In this document: positions 1 through 6,005 of the stretch, in pieces
Numbering within the stretch: position 1 is the stretch's first letter
Layout of the letters: every line of letters begins with the position of its first letter
From: an uncultured Eubacteriales bacterium
GTDB lineage: Bacteria > Bacillota > Clostridia > Oscillospirales > QAMX01
Direction: 5' to 3'
DNA: 10,609 nt
Assembly: GCA_905205975.1 (NCBI GenBank)
Contig: CAJLFQ010000076.1
Span: 1-10,609, forward strand
Position numbers and translations under genes: made by a program
The notes under the pieces: model-generated
What the model was told of the DNA's origin: nothing
The model's database searches: none
The model's input: only the letters and a program-made list of their open reading frames with translations

Positions 1-57
1 TTTCCATTTTGGGAAGGGCTTTTTTATTTTGCAAATCCGAAAAAACAAAACATGATC
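1..57 (+). other. 5' edge of window, possible tail of an upstream terminator
   Basis: No gene is visible here. A GGGAAGGGC stretch at 11-19 is followed at once by a run of T (20-25) and more T-rich sequence to about 30. That is what the 3' arm and U-tract of an intrinsic terminator look like, but the matching 5' arm would lie before the window, so this is only a guess. A small TTCC/GGAA dyad (2-5 and 12-15) is too weak to count by itself. Confidence 0.25.
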
Positions 58-86
58 TTGCAGCGGCCGCCGAAATATGATATAAT
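58..86 (+). promoter_or_regulatory. Sigma-A-type promoter of the hflK-hflC operon
   Basis: The -35 box is TTGCAG (58-63) and the -10 box is a perfect TATAAT (81-86), separated by 17 bases. A TG dinucleotide at 78-79, one base before the -10 box, makes this an extended -10 promoter. Transcription should start near 93, giving a short leader of about 45 bases before hflK. I see no operator or riboswitch in that leader. The near-consensus architecture suggests strong housekeeping expression. Confidence 0.85.
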
Positions 87-137
87 ACAAATGCTTTCAT
101 ATTTGAAAGGATTAGATCAAAAGGAGTGGTTCTGCAG

Positions 138-1157
138 ATGGCATTTTCAGCGTATAACGGAAACGTCAATTTTGGCGACTGGAACCCCCAAAAAGTGAAA
201 CGCCTGGTTGGCATTGCAGCTGGCGTCATTTTTCTGATTGTTTTTTTCTCAACCTGCTGGTTTACGGTCAATGACAAACAGCAGGCAGTGATTACAACTT
301 TCGGACGGGTGACAGGGACGGCAGACGCCGGGATTCACTTTAAGCTGCCGTTCGGCATTCAAAAAGCTGAGCTGGTTGACATCAACGTCTATCATAAAAT
401 CGAACTGGGTTATCGCTCGGATCCGGCGCAAATCGGCGACTATGAAACCATCGAGAATGAATCCAAGATGATTTCCGGCGATTTCAATATCGTCAACGTT
501 GACTTCTTCATTGAATACAAGATTTCAAACGCCGAAAAGTACCTGTACGCGGCAAAAGACCCGGATACGGTTCTCAAAAATCTTGCGCAAAGCCAGATTC
601 GCAATGTGATTGGCTCAAAGTATGTCGATGATATTCTTACGACAGGCAAAAGCCAAATTCAGGCGGAAGTCAAAGAATTGATCACCGAAGAACTTGCCAA
701 GTATGACGTCGGCATCGTGCTGACCGATATCAAAATTCAGGACGCGGAACCGCCGACGGAAGAGGTCAATGCCGCCTTCAAGAATGTTGAAACGGCGAAA
801 CAGGTCGGTGAAACCGCAAAAAATGACGCGGAAGCATATAAGAATGCCCAAATCCCGAATGCTGAAGCGCAGGCTGACAAGCTCCGCCAGAATGCAGAAT
901 TTAAAAAGCTGGATCGAATCAATCAGGCGAAAAAACAAGTTGCCATGTTTGACGCGATGTACGAGCAATATGCGGTCAACCGCGAAATTACAAAATCGCG
1001 AATGTATTTCGAGGCCATCGAGGCCGCACTGCCGAACGTGAAGCTGTATATTGACGCCGCCGGCACCACGCAGAAACTCCTGCCGCTGGAAAACTTTCTG
1101 AATCTCCAAACAGGGAGCACAGCCAATAAGCCGAATACGGCACCGGGTCAGGAATAG
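138..1157 (+). CDS. hflK: HflK, SPFH/band-7 membrane protein (FtsH protease modulator)
   Basis: HflK pairs with HflC to form a membrane-anchored SPFH-domain complex that, in Escherichia coli, encloses the FtsH protease and restrains its attack on membrane proteins. The 339-residue product has a short N-terminal cytoplasmic segment, one membrane helix at about 22-41, then an SPFH/band-7 domain. Family hallmarks are VNVDFFIEYKI (119-129), the IQDAEPPTEEVNAAF stretch (200-214) and an Ala/Glu/Lys-rich helix at about 215-290 that should form the coiled coil. The C-terminal tail is polar. I chose the ATG at 138: an in-frame GTG at 126 overlaps the AAGGAG ribosome binding site (121-126) and so cannot be the start. 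That site lies 11 bases from the ATG, slightly far. hflC follows after 12 bases. FtsH itself is not in the window, so a role in FtsH control rests on homology. Confidence 0.9.
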   Translation: MAFSAYNGNVNFGDWNPQKVKRLVGIAAGVIFLIVFFSTCWFTVNDKQQAVITTFGRVTGTADAGIHFKLPFGIQKAELVDINVYHKIELGYRSDPAQIGDYETIENESKMISGDFNIVNVDFFIEYKISNAEKYLYAAKDPDTVLKNLAQSQIRNVIGSKYVDDILTTGKSQIQAEVKELITEELAKYDVGIVLTDIKIQDAEPPTEEVNAAFKNVETAKQVGETAKNDAEAYKNAQIPNAEAQADKLRQNAEFKKLDRINQAKKQVAMFDAMYEQYAVNREITKSRMYFEAIEAALPNVKLYIDAAGTTQKLLPLENFLNLQTGSTANKPNTAPGQE

Positions 1158-1169
1158 GAGGGATCAATC

Positions 1170-2072
1170 ATGAAATTGAAAATGAAACAGATTCTGCGGA
1201 TCCTGATCCCAGTTCTTCTCCTGCTTCTGGTGATCGTCGTGTCCGCTTCCTGCTACACCGTCCGTGAAAATGAGTATGCCTGCGTGGTTCGGTTTTCAAA
1301 GATTATTGACGTGACCCCGTCAGCCGGCCTTCACTTCAAACTGCCGTTCTTTGACACCATCATCAAATTCCCGCAGACCGTCCTGCTCTATGACATTCCG
1401 CCTTCAGATGTAATCACTTCAGACAGCAAGTCCATGCGCGTGGACAGCTATGTGCTTTGGAAAATCACCGATCCGCTTGTTTTTTACAAATCGATCGGTT
1501 CTATTGTAGAGGCTGAAGTCCGGCTGGACAACATCACCTACAACGCGCTGAAGAATACCATGGGCACCATTGAGCAGGACGCGATCATCAACATGGAAGA
1601 TGCCGCCAAACGCAACGAAATTTATGCGCAGATCACTTCGCAGGTCACTGAAAAAGCGGTTCTGTATGGGATTGACGTCGTTGACGTGAAAGTAAAACGG
1701 CTGGATTATCCGGCGGATAACGAACAGGCGGTTTACACGCGCATGATCTCCGAGCGCAATATGATGGCGGAGGAGCTGATTGCAAACGGCAATAAAATAG
1801 CCGCCATTACGCGCAACGAAGTGGACCGTATCGTCAACGAAACGCTTTCCAACGCGGAGCGCGAAGCAGAAGAAATCATTGCGGCCGGTGAATCTGAATA
1901 TATGAGGATTCTCGGCGAAGCCTATAATACGCTTGATAAACAGGAGTTCTACCGCTTTGTGCGGGCGCTGGATGCACTGAAGGCGACCATGACCGGCGAA
2001 ACCAAAACCATTATCCTCGGCGCAGACAGCGAGCTGGCGCAGATTCTGACCAACGACAATCAGAACGATTGA
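1170..2072 (+). CDS. hflC: HflC, SPFH/band-7 membrane protein partner of HflK
   Basis: This is the second subunit of the HflKC complex, which is thought to form a large ring or dome outside the membrane with FtsH inside. The 300-residue protein has an N-terminal signal-anchor helix (about 7-27), then the SPFH domain beginning at YTVRENEYACVVRFSK (29-44). Typical HflC stretches are AGLHFKLPFFD (52-62) and RMISERNMMAEE (191-202). An alpha-helical stalk runs to about 250, and a C-terminal part with EFYRFVRALDALK (259-271) and ILGADSELAQIL (282-293) matches the family's usual ending. The AGGAGGG ribosome binding site (1156-1162) overlaps the hflK stop codon, 7 bases before the ATG, so the two genes are tightly coupled. 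Length is normal for HflC. The exact protease it regulates here is inferred, not shown. Confidence 0.9.
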   Translation: MKLKMKQILRILIPVLLLLLVIVVSASCYTVRENEYACVVRFSKIIDVTPSAGLHFKLPFFDTIIKFPQTVLLYDIPPSDVITSDSKSMRVDSYVLWKITDPLVFYKSIGSIVEAEVRLDNITYNALKNTMGTIEQDAIINMEDAAKRNEIYAQITSQVTEKAVLYGIDVVDVKVKRLDYPADNEQAVYTRMISERNMMAEELIANGNKIAAITRNEVDRIVNETLSNAEREAEEIIAAGESEYMRILGEAYNTLDKQEFYRFVRALDALKATMTGETKTIILGADSELAQILTNDNQND

Positions 2073-2095
2073 ACATTTTGACGGGAGGAAGTTCT

Positions 2096-2275
2096 ATGGA
2101 ATTTTGGGTTGGATGTTTGTTTGCGGTCGTGTTTGCGATTGGCATCCTCATTACATCACTGCTGATCCGGCGCAGTAAAAAATGGATCATCGGCACTGTT
2201 CTCTGTTCCATGCTCACGTTTGTTTTTGCACTATACTGTTTGTTAACCATTCTGCTGGTAAGCGGCGTGGATTAA
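2096..2275 (+). CDS. Small two-helix membrane protein of unknown function
   Basis: I do not recognise this 59-residue protein. It is almost entirely hydrophobic, with two predicted membrane helices at about 4-25 and 30-55 joined by a short basic turn, RRSKKW (25-30). This charge pattern suggests the turn faces the cytoplasm and both ends lie outside. The ATG at 2096 is favoured because a clear GGGAGG ribosome binding site (2083-2088) sits 7 bases before it. A longer reading frame starting with TTG at 2069 would overlap hflC and has no such site. The gene begins 23 bases after hflC and lies 22 bases before the next membrane protein, so all are probably cotranscribed. Position right after hflKC makes a link to that complex possible but unproven. 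Confidence 0.7.
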   Translation: MEFWVGCLFAVVFAIGILITSLLIRRSKKWIIGTVLCSMLTFVFALYCLLTILLVSGVD

Positions 2276-2297
2276 TGCAAGCGAAAGAGGGATTTAT

Positions 2298-2606
2298 ATG
2301 GCCGTGAAAGGGTATACCAATTCCGAATCTGAGGTGCATCGTCAGCGCAAACTGGTTCGATTGACCATTTTTATGGGCGCGACGCATTTGCTGCTGATGG
2401 CCGCCAATATTCTTCTCGCGCTGACAGCCTATGCAAAAATCGCGTTCGTAGGCGTTGTGGTATATTTCTCATTGTTCGGGATCTATGTCCATGGCGCTGA
2501 CCTGCTGGCAGAGTTGGGCTATGCGAAGATTCGACCGTTCCGTCTGTTCAAAATCATCAGTCCGATTGCATATTTTCTGACGTTTGCAATTGCCATTCTC
2601 AGCTGA
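2298..2606 (+). CDS. Small three-helix membrane protein of unknown function
   Basis: The 102-residue product is unfamiliar to me. It starts with a polar, charged stretch (MAVKGYTNSESEVHRQRK, 1-18), followed by probable membrane helices at about 20-42, 47-66 and 84-101. The loop between helices two and three is short and charged (GADLLAELGYAKIRPFR, 66-82). No catalytic motif or Cys/His cluster is apparent. AGAGGG at 2286-2291 lies 6 bases before the ATG, a good ribosome binding site. The gene sits 22 bases behind the 59-residue membrane protein and 53 bases before the TIM-barrel gene, inside what looks like one transcript. No terminator is visible on either side. A role next to HflKC is inference from position only. 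Confidence 0.75.
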   Translation: MAVKGYTNSESEVHRQRKLVRLTIFMGATHLLLMAANILLALTAYAKIAFVGVVVYFSLFGIYVHGADLLAELGYAKIRPFRLFKIISPIAYFLTFAIAILS

Positions 2607-2659
2607 TCGCCGTTCTCAGAAACGGTATCTGATAAATAACAACATCTGGAGGTAACTTT

Positions 2660-3628
2660 ATGAAACTTGGCGTTTTGACTGTTCTTTTCGGCAACAAGCC
2701 CCTCAATGAAACCTGCGCATACCTGAAGAATCTCGGCGTCGAGACGGTTGAAATCGGATGCGGCGGCTTCCCTGGAAAAGCGCACTGCGATCCGGAAAAA
2801 CTGCTGGCAGATGAACAGGCGCTGAATCAGTTCCTGTCCGACATCCGTGACAACGGTCTGGAAATTTCGGCACTTTCCTGCCATGGCAACATGGTTCACC
2901 CGAACCGCGCAGTTGCAGATGCCTACATTGCAGACTTCAAAAATGCCGTTCTGCTGGCTGAAAAAATCGGCGTAGACACGCTTGTCACCTTCTCTGGCTG
3001 CCCGGGGGACTGCCCGGAATCCAAGCATCCAAACTGGGTGACCTGCCCCTGGCCGGAAGACTTCCTTGAGATTCTGGACTATCAGTGGAACGAAGTCCTG
3101 ATTCCGTTCTGGAAGGATATGACGGCATATTGCTGTGAACATGGCATCCACCGCATTGCCTTTGAGATGCACCCGGGCTTCTGTGTCTATAACCCGGCGA
3201 CGCTCCTGAAGCTGCGCGCCGCAGTCGGCGATGAAATCGGTGCCAACGTTGACCCGAGCCATTTGATTTGGCAGGGGATGGATCCGGTCGCAGCCATCCG
3301 CGAGCTCCGCGGCGCGATTTATCACTTCCATGCGAAAGACACAAAAATCAATGAATACAACACGGCACGCAATGGCGTCCTGGACACCAAACACTATGGC
3401 GACGAAGTCAATCGTTCCTGGATCTTCCGCTCTGTCGGCTACGGCATGAACGAAGAAAAGTGGCGTGAGATCATGAGCGAACTCGTTCTCGCTGGGTATG
3501 ACCGCTCAGTCTCCATCGAACACGAAGACAGCCTGATGGCCCCGGAAGAAGGGCTTGAAAAAGCAATCGAACTGCTGAAACGCGTTCTGATCCGTCAAGG
3601 CAAACCGACCGATATGTGGTGGGCGTAA
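2660..3628 (+). CDS. Sugar phosphate isomerase/epimerase-like TIM-barrel protein
   Basis: This 322-residue soluble protein belongs to the xylose-isomerase-like/AP endonuclease 2 TIM-barrel superfamily, which uses a divalent metal to isomerise or epimerise sugars and related keto compounds. Metal-binding positions of the family are visible: Glu169 in IAFEMHPG, Asp198 and His201 in NVDPSHLIW, His224 in YHFHAKD, and Glu287 in SIEHED. The barrel starts at the first residues (LGVLTVLFG) and the length is normal. Several Cys residues (Cys74, 114, 118, 129) lie in or near barrel loops. TGGAGG at 2647-2652, 7 bases before the ATG, is a strong ribosome binding site. It is the last gene before the strong terminator at 3665. 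The substrate cannot be read from sequence. Relatives act on inositol derivatives, sugars or sugar acids, and no other sugar gene is nearby to narrow the choice. Confidence 0.85.
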   Translation: MKLGVLTVLFGNKPLNETCAYLKNLGVETVEIGCGGFPGKAHCDPEKLLADEQALNQFLSDIRDNGLEISALSCHGNMVHPNRAVADAYIADFKNAVLLAEKIGVDTLVTFSGCPGDCPESKHPNWVTCPWPEDFLEILDYQWNEVLIPFWKDMTAYCCEHGIHRIAFEMHPGFCVYNPATLLKLRAAVGDEIGANVDPSHLIWQGMDPVAAIRELRGAIYHFHAKDTKINEYNTARNGVLDTKHYGDEVNRSWIFRSVGYGMNEEKWREIMSELVLAGYDRSVSIEHEDSLMAPEEGLEKAIELLKRVLIRQGKPTDMWWA

Positions 3629-3664
3629 TTCGCTTCCATTAAAAATACAGGCTGAATTCCTTTG

Positions 3665-3697
3665 AAAGAGAGCATCCGACTGGATGCTCTCTTTTTT
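3665..3697 (+). terminator. Strong intrinsic terminator ending the hflKC operon
   Basis: A perfect 13-base-pair stem (3665-3677 with 3682-3694), a GACT tetraloop (3678-3681) and a run of six T (3692-3697) form a textbook Rho-independent terminator. It lies 36 bases after the TIM-barrel stop codon. The stem's A-rich 5' end also allows some bidirectional function, but no gene on the other strand needs it here. Confidence 0.95.
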
Positions 3698-3704
3698 GAT
3701 TTGA

Positions 3705-3738
3705 ATGTAAACCGAAATAAAGTGATAGTAGTTGACAA
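3705..3738 (+). promoter_or_regulatory. Predicted BirA operator (biotin box) over the birA-bioY promoter
   Basis: The known BirA operator has half-sites TTGTAAACC and GGTTTACAA separated by 16 bases in E. coli. Here ATGTAAACC (3705-3713) matches the left half at 8 of 9 positions and AGTTGACAA (3730-3738) matches the right half at 7 of 9, with exactly 16 bases between them. The right half contains the -35 hexamer TTGACA, so bound BirA would block RNA polymerase. The BirA encoded just downstream has the DNA-binding domain needed for this. The match is seen directly. Function is inferred. Confidence 0.65.
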
Positions 3739-3759
3739 TTGAGGAAAATATGGTATAAT
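3732..3759 (+). promoter_or_regulatory. Promoter of birA-bioY
   Basis: Consensus -35 TTGACA (3732-3737) and consensus -10 TATAAT (3754-3759) are separated by 16 bases, with an extended -10 TG at 3751-3752. Transcription should begin near 3766, giving a leader of about 115 bases before birA. The very strong boxes combined with the overlapping operator-like sequence fit a promoter that is strong when derepressed. Confidence 0.9.
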
Positions 3760-3766
3760 AAAGAAG

Positions 3767-3810
3767 CAGCGAAGGAACGGTTGACTACATTCGCTGATTT
3801 AGCATATCAG
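3767..3810 (+). other. Alternative small hairpins in the birA leader
   Basis: CAGCGAA (3767-3773) can pair with TTCGCTG (3790-3796) over a 16-base loop. CTGAT (3794-3798) can pair with ATCAG (3806-3810). The two share bases 3794-3796, so they exclude each other. Both are short and no U-run follows, so this may be chance. I do not recognise a known riboswitch class. Confidence 0.3.
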
Positions 3811-3811
3811 A

Positions 3812-3845
3812 AGGCCGATTAGGCCGATTAGCGATTAGGCCGATT
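3812..3845 (+). repeat. Short tandem repeat, 9-base unit AGGCCGATT
   Basis: Two perfect adjacent copies (3812-3820, 3821-3829) are followed by a shortened copy AGCGATT lacking two bases (3830-3836) and a further perfect copy (3837-3845). The array lies in the birA 5' untranslated leader, just before the translation start region. Such arrays arise by replication slippage and can differ in copy number between strains. Confidence 0.9.
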
Positions 3846-3847
3846 AG

Positions 3848-3876
3848 AAGGATGAAAACGCAGGAAGGATGAAAAC
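3848..3876 (+). repeat. Duplicated AAGGATGAAAAC at the birA start region
   Basis: The 12-base sequence AAGGATGAAAAC occurs at 3848-3859 and again at 3865-3876, offset by 17 bases. Each copy contains an ATG (3852 and 3869). The first ATG opens a six-codon mini-ORF encoding MKTQEG (3852-3872) whose TGA overlaps the second ATG as ATGA. The duplication makes the true birA start ambiguous and may be a by-product of the same slippage-prone region as the 9-base repeats. Confidence 0.8.
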
Positions 3877-3880
3877 AAAC

Positions 3881-4888
3881 ATGACCGTGAAACAACAGGT
3901 GCTTGCGGCGCTGGAATCAGAGACAGGGGCAGATCTGTCCGGACAGGCGTTGGCGGATCAGATCCATGTCACACGCGCAGCTGTATGGAAGGCGATACGC
4001 GCCTTGCAGGAAGAAGGATATCAAATCAGTGCGCAGACGAATCGCGGTTACCGTTTGGTTGGAAAGCCGGATCATATCAATATGGAGCGGCTGCGCCCAT
4101 TTCTGCATCAAAGCAGCGGCTTTTATCAGCTGGTCACAGCGCGAACACTCGCTTCCACCAATGACGCGGCAAAACAACTGGCTGCACAGGGGGCGCCGGA
4201 AGGAACCATTGTGTTTGCGGAACAGCAGACGGCAGGCAAGGGCCGGATGCACCGCGCATTCTTTTCTCCAGCTGGAACCGGCATCTACATGAGTTTGATT
4301 CTGCGGCCTGCGATTCCGGCAGAAGAAGCACTGTTCATTACAACATCTGCGGCGGCGGCGGTTGCAGAAGCGATTGAGTCCGTTGCAGGCAAAGCAGCAG
4401 GGATCAAGTGGGTCAACGATGTCTTTTGCGAGGGCAAGAAAGTCTGCGGCATCTTGACCGAAGGTGCATGCGCGATGGAAGACGGCAGCCTTGAATATGC
4501 AGTGCTAGGCATTGGAATCAACGCGATTGAACCGACCAATGGATTCCCGGAATCCATACGCGAAATTGCCGGTGCAGTGTGCACGCGCGCGGAAGCAGGG
4601 CCGGATTTCCGCGTCCGGCTGATGGCAGTTTTTCTGGAACGTTTCTACGGCTTTTATCAACATCTCAGAGAGAAAACATTCCTCAATGCATATCGGAGTC
4701 GTTCCATCCTGAAAGGATGCGCTGTGACGGTCCTGCGTGGCGGAAACGCCAGACAAGCCATGGCAGGCGATATTGACGACGAATGCCGGCTGGAAGTTCG
4801 CTACCCGGATGGAACAATTGGCCTGCTGTCATCCGGCGAGATCAGTGTTCGCCCGAACCAGATTCCGTGCGAAGGGAGCTGGAAATGA
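3881..4888 (+). CDS. birA: BirA, biotin-protein ligase and biotin operon repressor
   Basis: BirA activates biotin with ATP and attaches it to a lysine of biotin-dependent carboxylases. With its N-terminal DNA-binding domain it also represses biotin genes. The 335-residue product is full length for this two-function type. A winged helix-turn-helix lies at about 18-60 (LSGQALADQIHVTRAAVWKAIR is its core). The catalytic domain follows: TNDAAKQLA (93-101), biotinyl-AMP loop GKGRMHRAF (119-127), GIKWVNDVF with catalytic-type Lys176 (174-182), KVCGILTE (187-194) and IGINA (211-215). The SH3-like C-terminal domain ends with GEISVR (319-324). The loop reads MHR where GRGRxGR-type members have Gly. 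I place the start at ATG 3881, 12 bases after GGAAGG (3863-3868). An in-frame ATG at 3869 has no room for a binding site and would add four residues. The stop overlaps the bioY start. Confidence 0.92.
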   Translation: MTVKQQVLAALESETGADLSGQALADQIHVTRAAVWKAIRALQEEGYQISAQTNRGYRLVGKPDHINMERLRPFLHQSSGFYQLVTARTLASTNDAAKQLAAQGAPEGTIVFAEQQTAGKGRMHRAFFSPAGTGIYMSLILRPAIPAEEALFITTSAAAAVAEAIESVAGKAAGIKWVNDVFCEGKKVCGILTEGACAMEDGSLEYAVLGIGINAIEPTNGFPESIREIAGAVCTRAEAGPDFRVRLMAVFLERFYGFYQHLREKTFLNAYRSRSILKGCAVTVLRGGNARQAMAGDIDDECRLEVRYPDGTIGLLSSGEISVRPNQIPCEGSWK

Positions 4889-5448
4889 TGCCGGGCAGAA
4901 AGCATTTCTCTGCACGCCGATGGGTTTTCTGTGCACTTTTTTCAGCGCTTCTGATTGCCGGTGCATATATCAAAATTCCAATGCCTCTGGTTCCAATGAC
5001 GCTTCAGGCGCAGTTCGCCCTGCTGGCAGGGGTTCTGCTGGGTGCCGTGGATGGGAGCCTTTCAGTGTTGGTTTATATCCTGCTTGGCTTATGCGGCTTG
5101 CCTGTTTTTACAGGCGGTGGCGGGATTGGATATGTCTTATATCCGACCTTTGGCTATATCATCGGTTTTGCAGCAGGTGCATTTGCCGCCGGGGTTATCG
5201 TACAAAAAAGCCCCGCACCAACCTTTTGGCGCATTTTGTGTGCGCAGCTGGTTGGCTTGGGGCTGATTTATCTGCTGGGGGTTTTGTATTTTGGGCTCAT
5301 CAAGACAGTTGTTCTGCACGAGCAGATCACCTTGAGCAAGCTGATTTATTCGTGTTTCCTCCTGACGCTGCCGAACGATCTGCTCCTGTGTACGGTTGGG
5401 TCATTGGCGGCAAAACGCCTGCTCAGCGTGTGGAAGCGGATGCGCTGA
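4885..5448 (+). CDS. bioY: BioY, biotin-specific S component of an ECF transporter
   Basis: BioY is the membrane subunit that binds biotin and delivers it to the cell, usually with the shared ECF energising module (EcfA, EcfA', EcfT). The 187-residue protein has about six membrane helices and clear BioY signatures: IPMPLVPMTLQAQF (31-44), then GLPVFTGGGGIGYVLYPTFG (71-90), with the conserved late loop LPNDLL (162-167). Its start ATG (4885) overlaps the birA stop as ATGA, and GGGAG (4874-4878) lies 6 bases ahead. A second ATG at 4888 is also possible. The pairing with birA shows the cell imports biotin and couples uptake to sensing. No EcfAA'T genes are present in the window, so they must be elsewhere. 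The stop codon abuts the stop of the opposing gene, with no visible terminator. Confidence 0.95.
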   Translation: MMPGRKHFSARRWVFCALFSALLIAGAYIKIPMPLVPMTLQAQFALLAGVLLGAVDGSLSVLVYILLGLCGLPVFTGGGGIGYVLYPTFGYIIGFAAGAFAAGVIVQKSPAPTFWRILCAQLVGLGLIYLLGVLYFGLIKTVVLHEQITLSKLIYSCFLLTLPNDLLLCTVGSLAAKRLLSVWKRMR

Positions 5449-5925
5449 TTACAGCTTGAGGTGCTTCAATGCAGGTGCAGCAATCGCGGCGATGAGAACG
5501 CCGACAGCGGCCTGCCCCAAGTTTGGAAGAACAGAGCCCAGCGCCGAATGGACGCCATACAGAATGGTTTCAAAGAGAAAATAACCTGCCACCATCCAAA
5601 GCTCACAGACGATGAAGACCAACAGGTTGCGGAGAGAAAGGCGGCGCCCGCGGATCAGGTATCCGCCGGCAAGTCCGATCAACCCTTTGATCACGAATGT
5701 CGCCGGCGCATAGACGGTATAACCGAGGATCAAGTCGGCAAGCGCACTGCCGATTCCGCCGACAAGGCCGGCAAGCGGTCCGACAAGCATGGATGCAATC
5801 AGGATGAATCCATCCCCGGCGTTGGCATATCCGATCACCGTTGGTATTTTGATGAGAATCGTTGCAACTGCAACAATCGCGATCAACAAACCACAGATAA
5901 CAAGTTTTTTTGTGCGGGACATCAT
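5449..5925 (-). CDS. ECF transporter S component, substrate unknown
   Basis: This 158-residue, five- to six-helix membrane protein looks like an S component of the ECF family resembling Pfam ECF-ribofla_trS (formerly DUF1393), which captures a vitamin or related small molecule for the shared ECF module. Family-like features are the N-terminal TKKLVICGLLIAI helix (5-17), the NAGDGFILIASMLVGPLAG stretch (35-53), GGIGSALADLILGY (56-69), APATFVIKGLIGL (73-85) and a C-terminal NLGQAAVGVLIA (135-146). I start at ATG 5925, with AAAGGAA (5935-5941) 9 bases upstream. A TTG at 5946 would overlap that site. A second ATG is next at 5922. It is convergent with bioY, not part of its operon, and has its own promoter. 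The ligand cannot be deduced from sequence. Similar proteins are linked to several vitamins. Confidence 0.85.
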   Translation of the reverse strand: MMSRTKKLVICGLLIAIVAVATILIKIPTVIGYANAGDGFILIASMLVGPLAGLVGGIGSALADLILGYTVYAPATFVIKGLIGLAGGYLIRGRRLSLRNLLVFIVCELWMVAGYFLFETILYGVHSALGSVLPNLGQAAVGVLIAAIAAPALKHLKL

Positions 5926-5947
5926 GTAACACGGTTCCTTTCGCAAA

Positions 5948-5963
5948 CTCCGGATGCCCGGAG
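5948..5963 (-). other. Small leader hairpin before the ECF S-component gene
   Basis: CTCCGG (5948-5953) and CCGGAG (5958-5963) form a perfect six-base-pair GC-rich stem around a four-base loop. It sits in the short 5' leader, 6 bases upstream of the AAAGGAA ribosome binding site, with no U-run. It might stabilise the mRNA or affect translation. The leader is too short for a known vitamin riboswitch. Confidence 0.5.
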
Positions 5964-5976
5964 CGGATTTGTCTAT

Positions 5977-6005
5977 ATTATACGCATCTGCGTGATCAAA
6001 GACAA
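5977..6005 (-). promoter_or_regulatory. Promoter of the ECF S-component gene
   Basis: Read on the minus strand, a perfect TATAAT (5982-5977) is preceded at 17 bases by TTGTCT (6005-6000), a four-of-six match to the -35 consensus. Transcription should start near 5970, leaving a leader of about 45 bases. Confidence 0.7.

Noticed and set aside
126..137. GTG start for hflK at 126
   Set aside because: The codon overlaps the AAGGAG ribosome binding site itself. The ATG at 138 is downstream of that site at a usable distance.
2610..2625. Hairpin CCGTT/AACGG between the 102-residue membrane protein and the TIM-barrel gene
   Set aside because: It has only five base pairs and no T-run follows, so it is not a credible terminator and does not split the operon.
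2519..3394. 291-codon open frame on the minus strand opposite the TIM-barrel gene
   Set aside because: There is no ribosome binding site or recognisable domain. The + strand gene has a strong binding site, metal ligands and correct length.
4737..5459. Long + strand open frame of 240 codons overlapping birA and bioY
   Set aside because: It is a shadow of birA and bioY in another frame. Its product is Cys/Arg/Trp-rich without motifs, while both overlapped genes have full family signatures.
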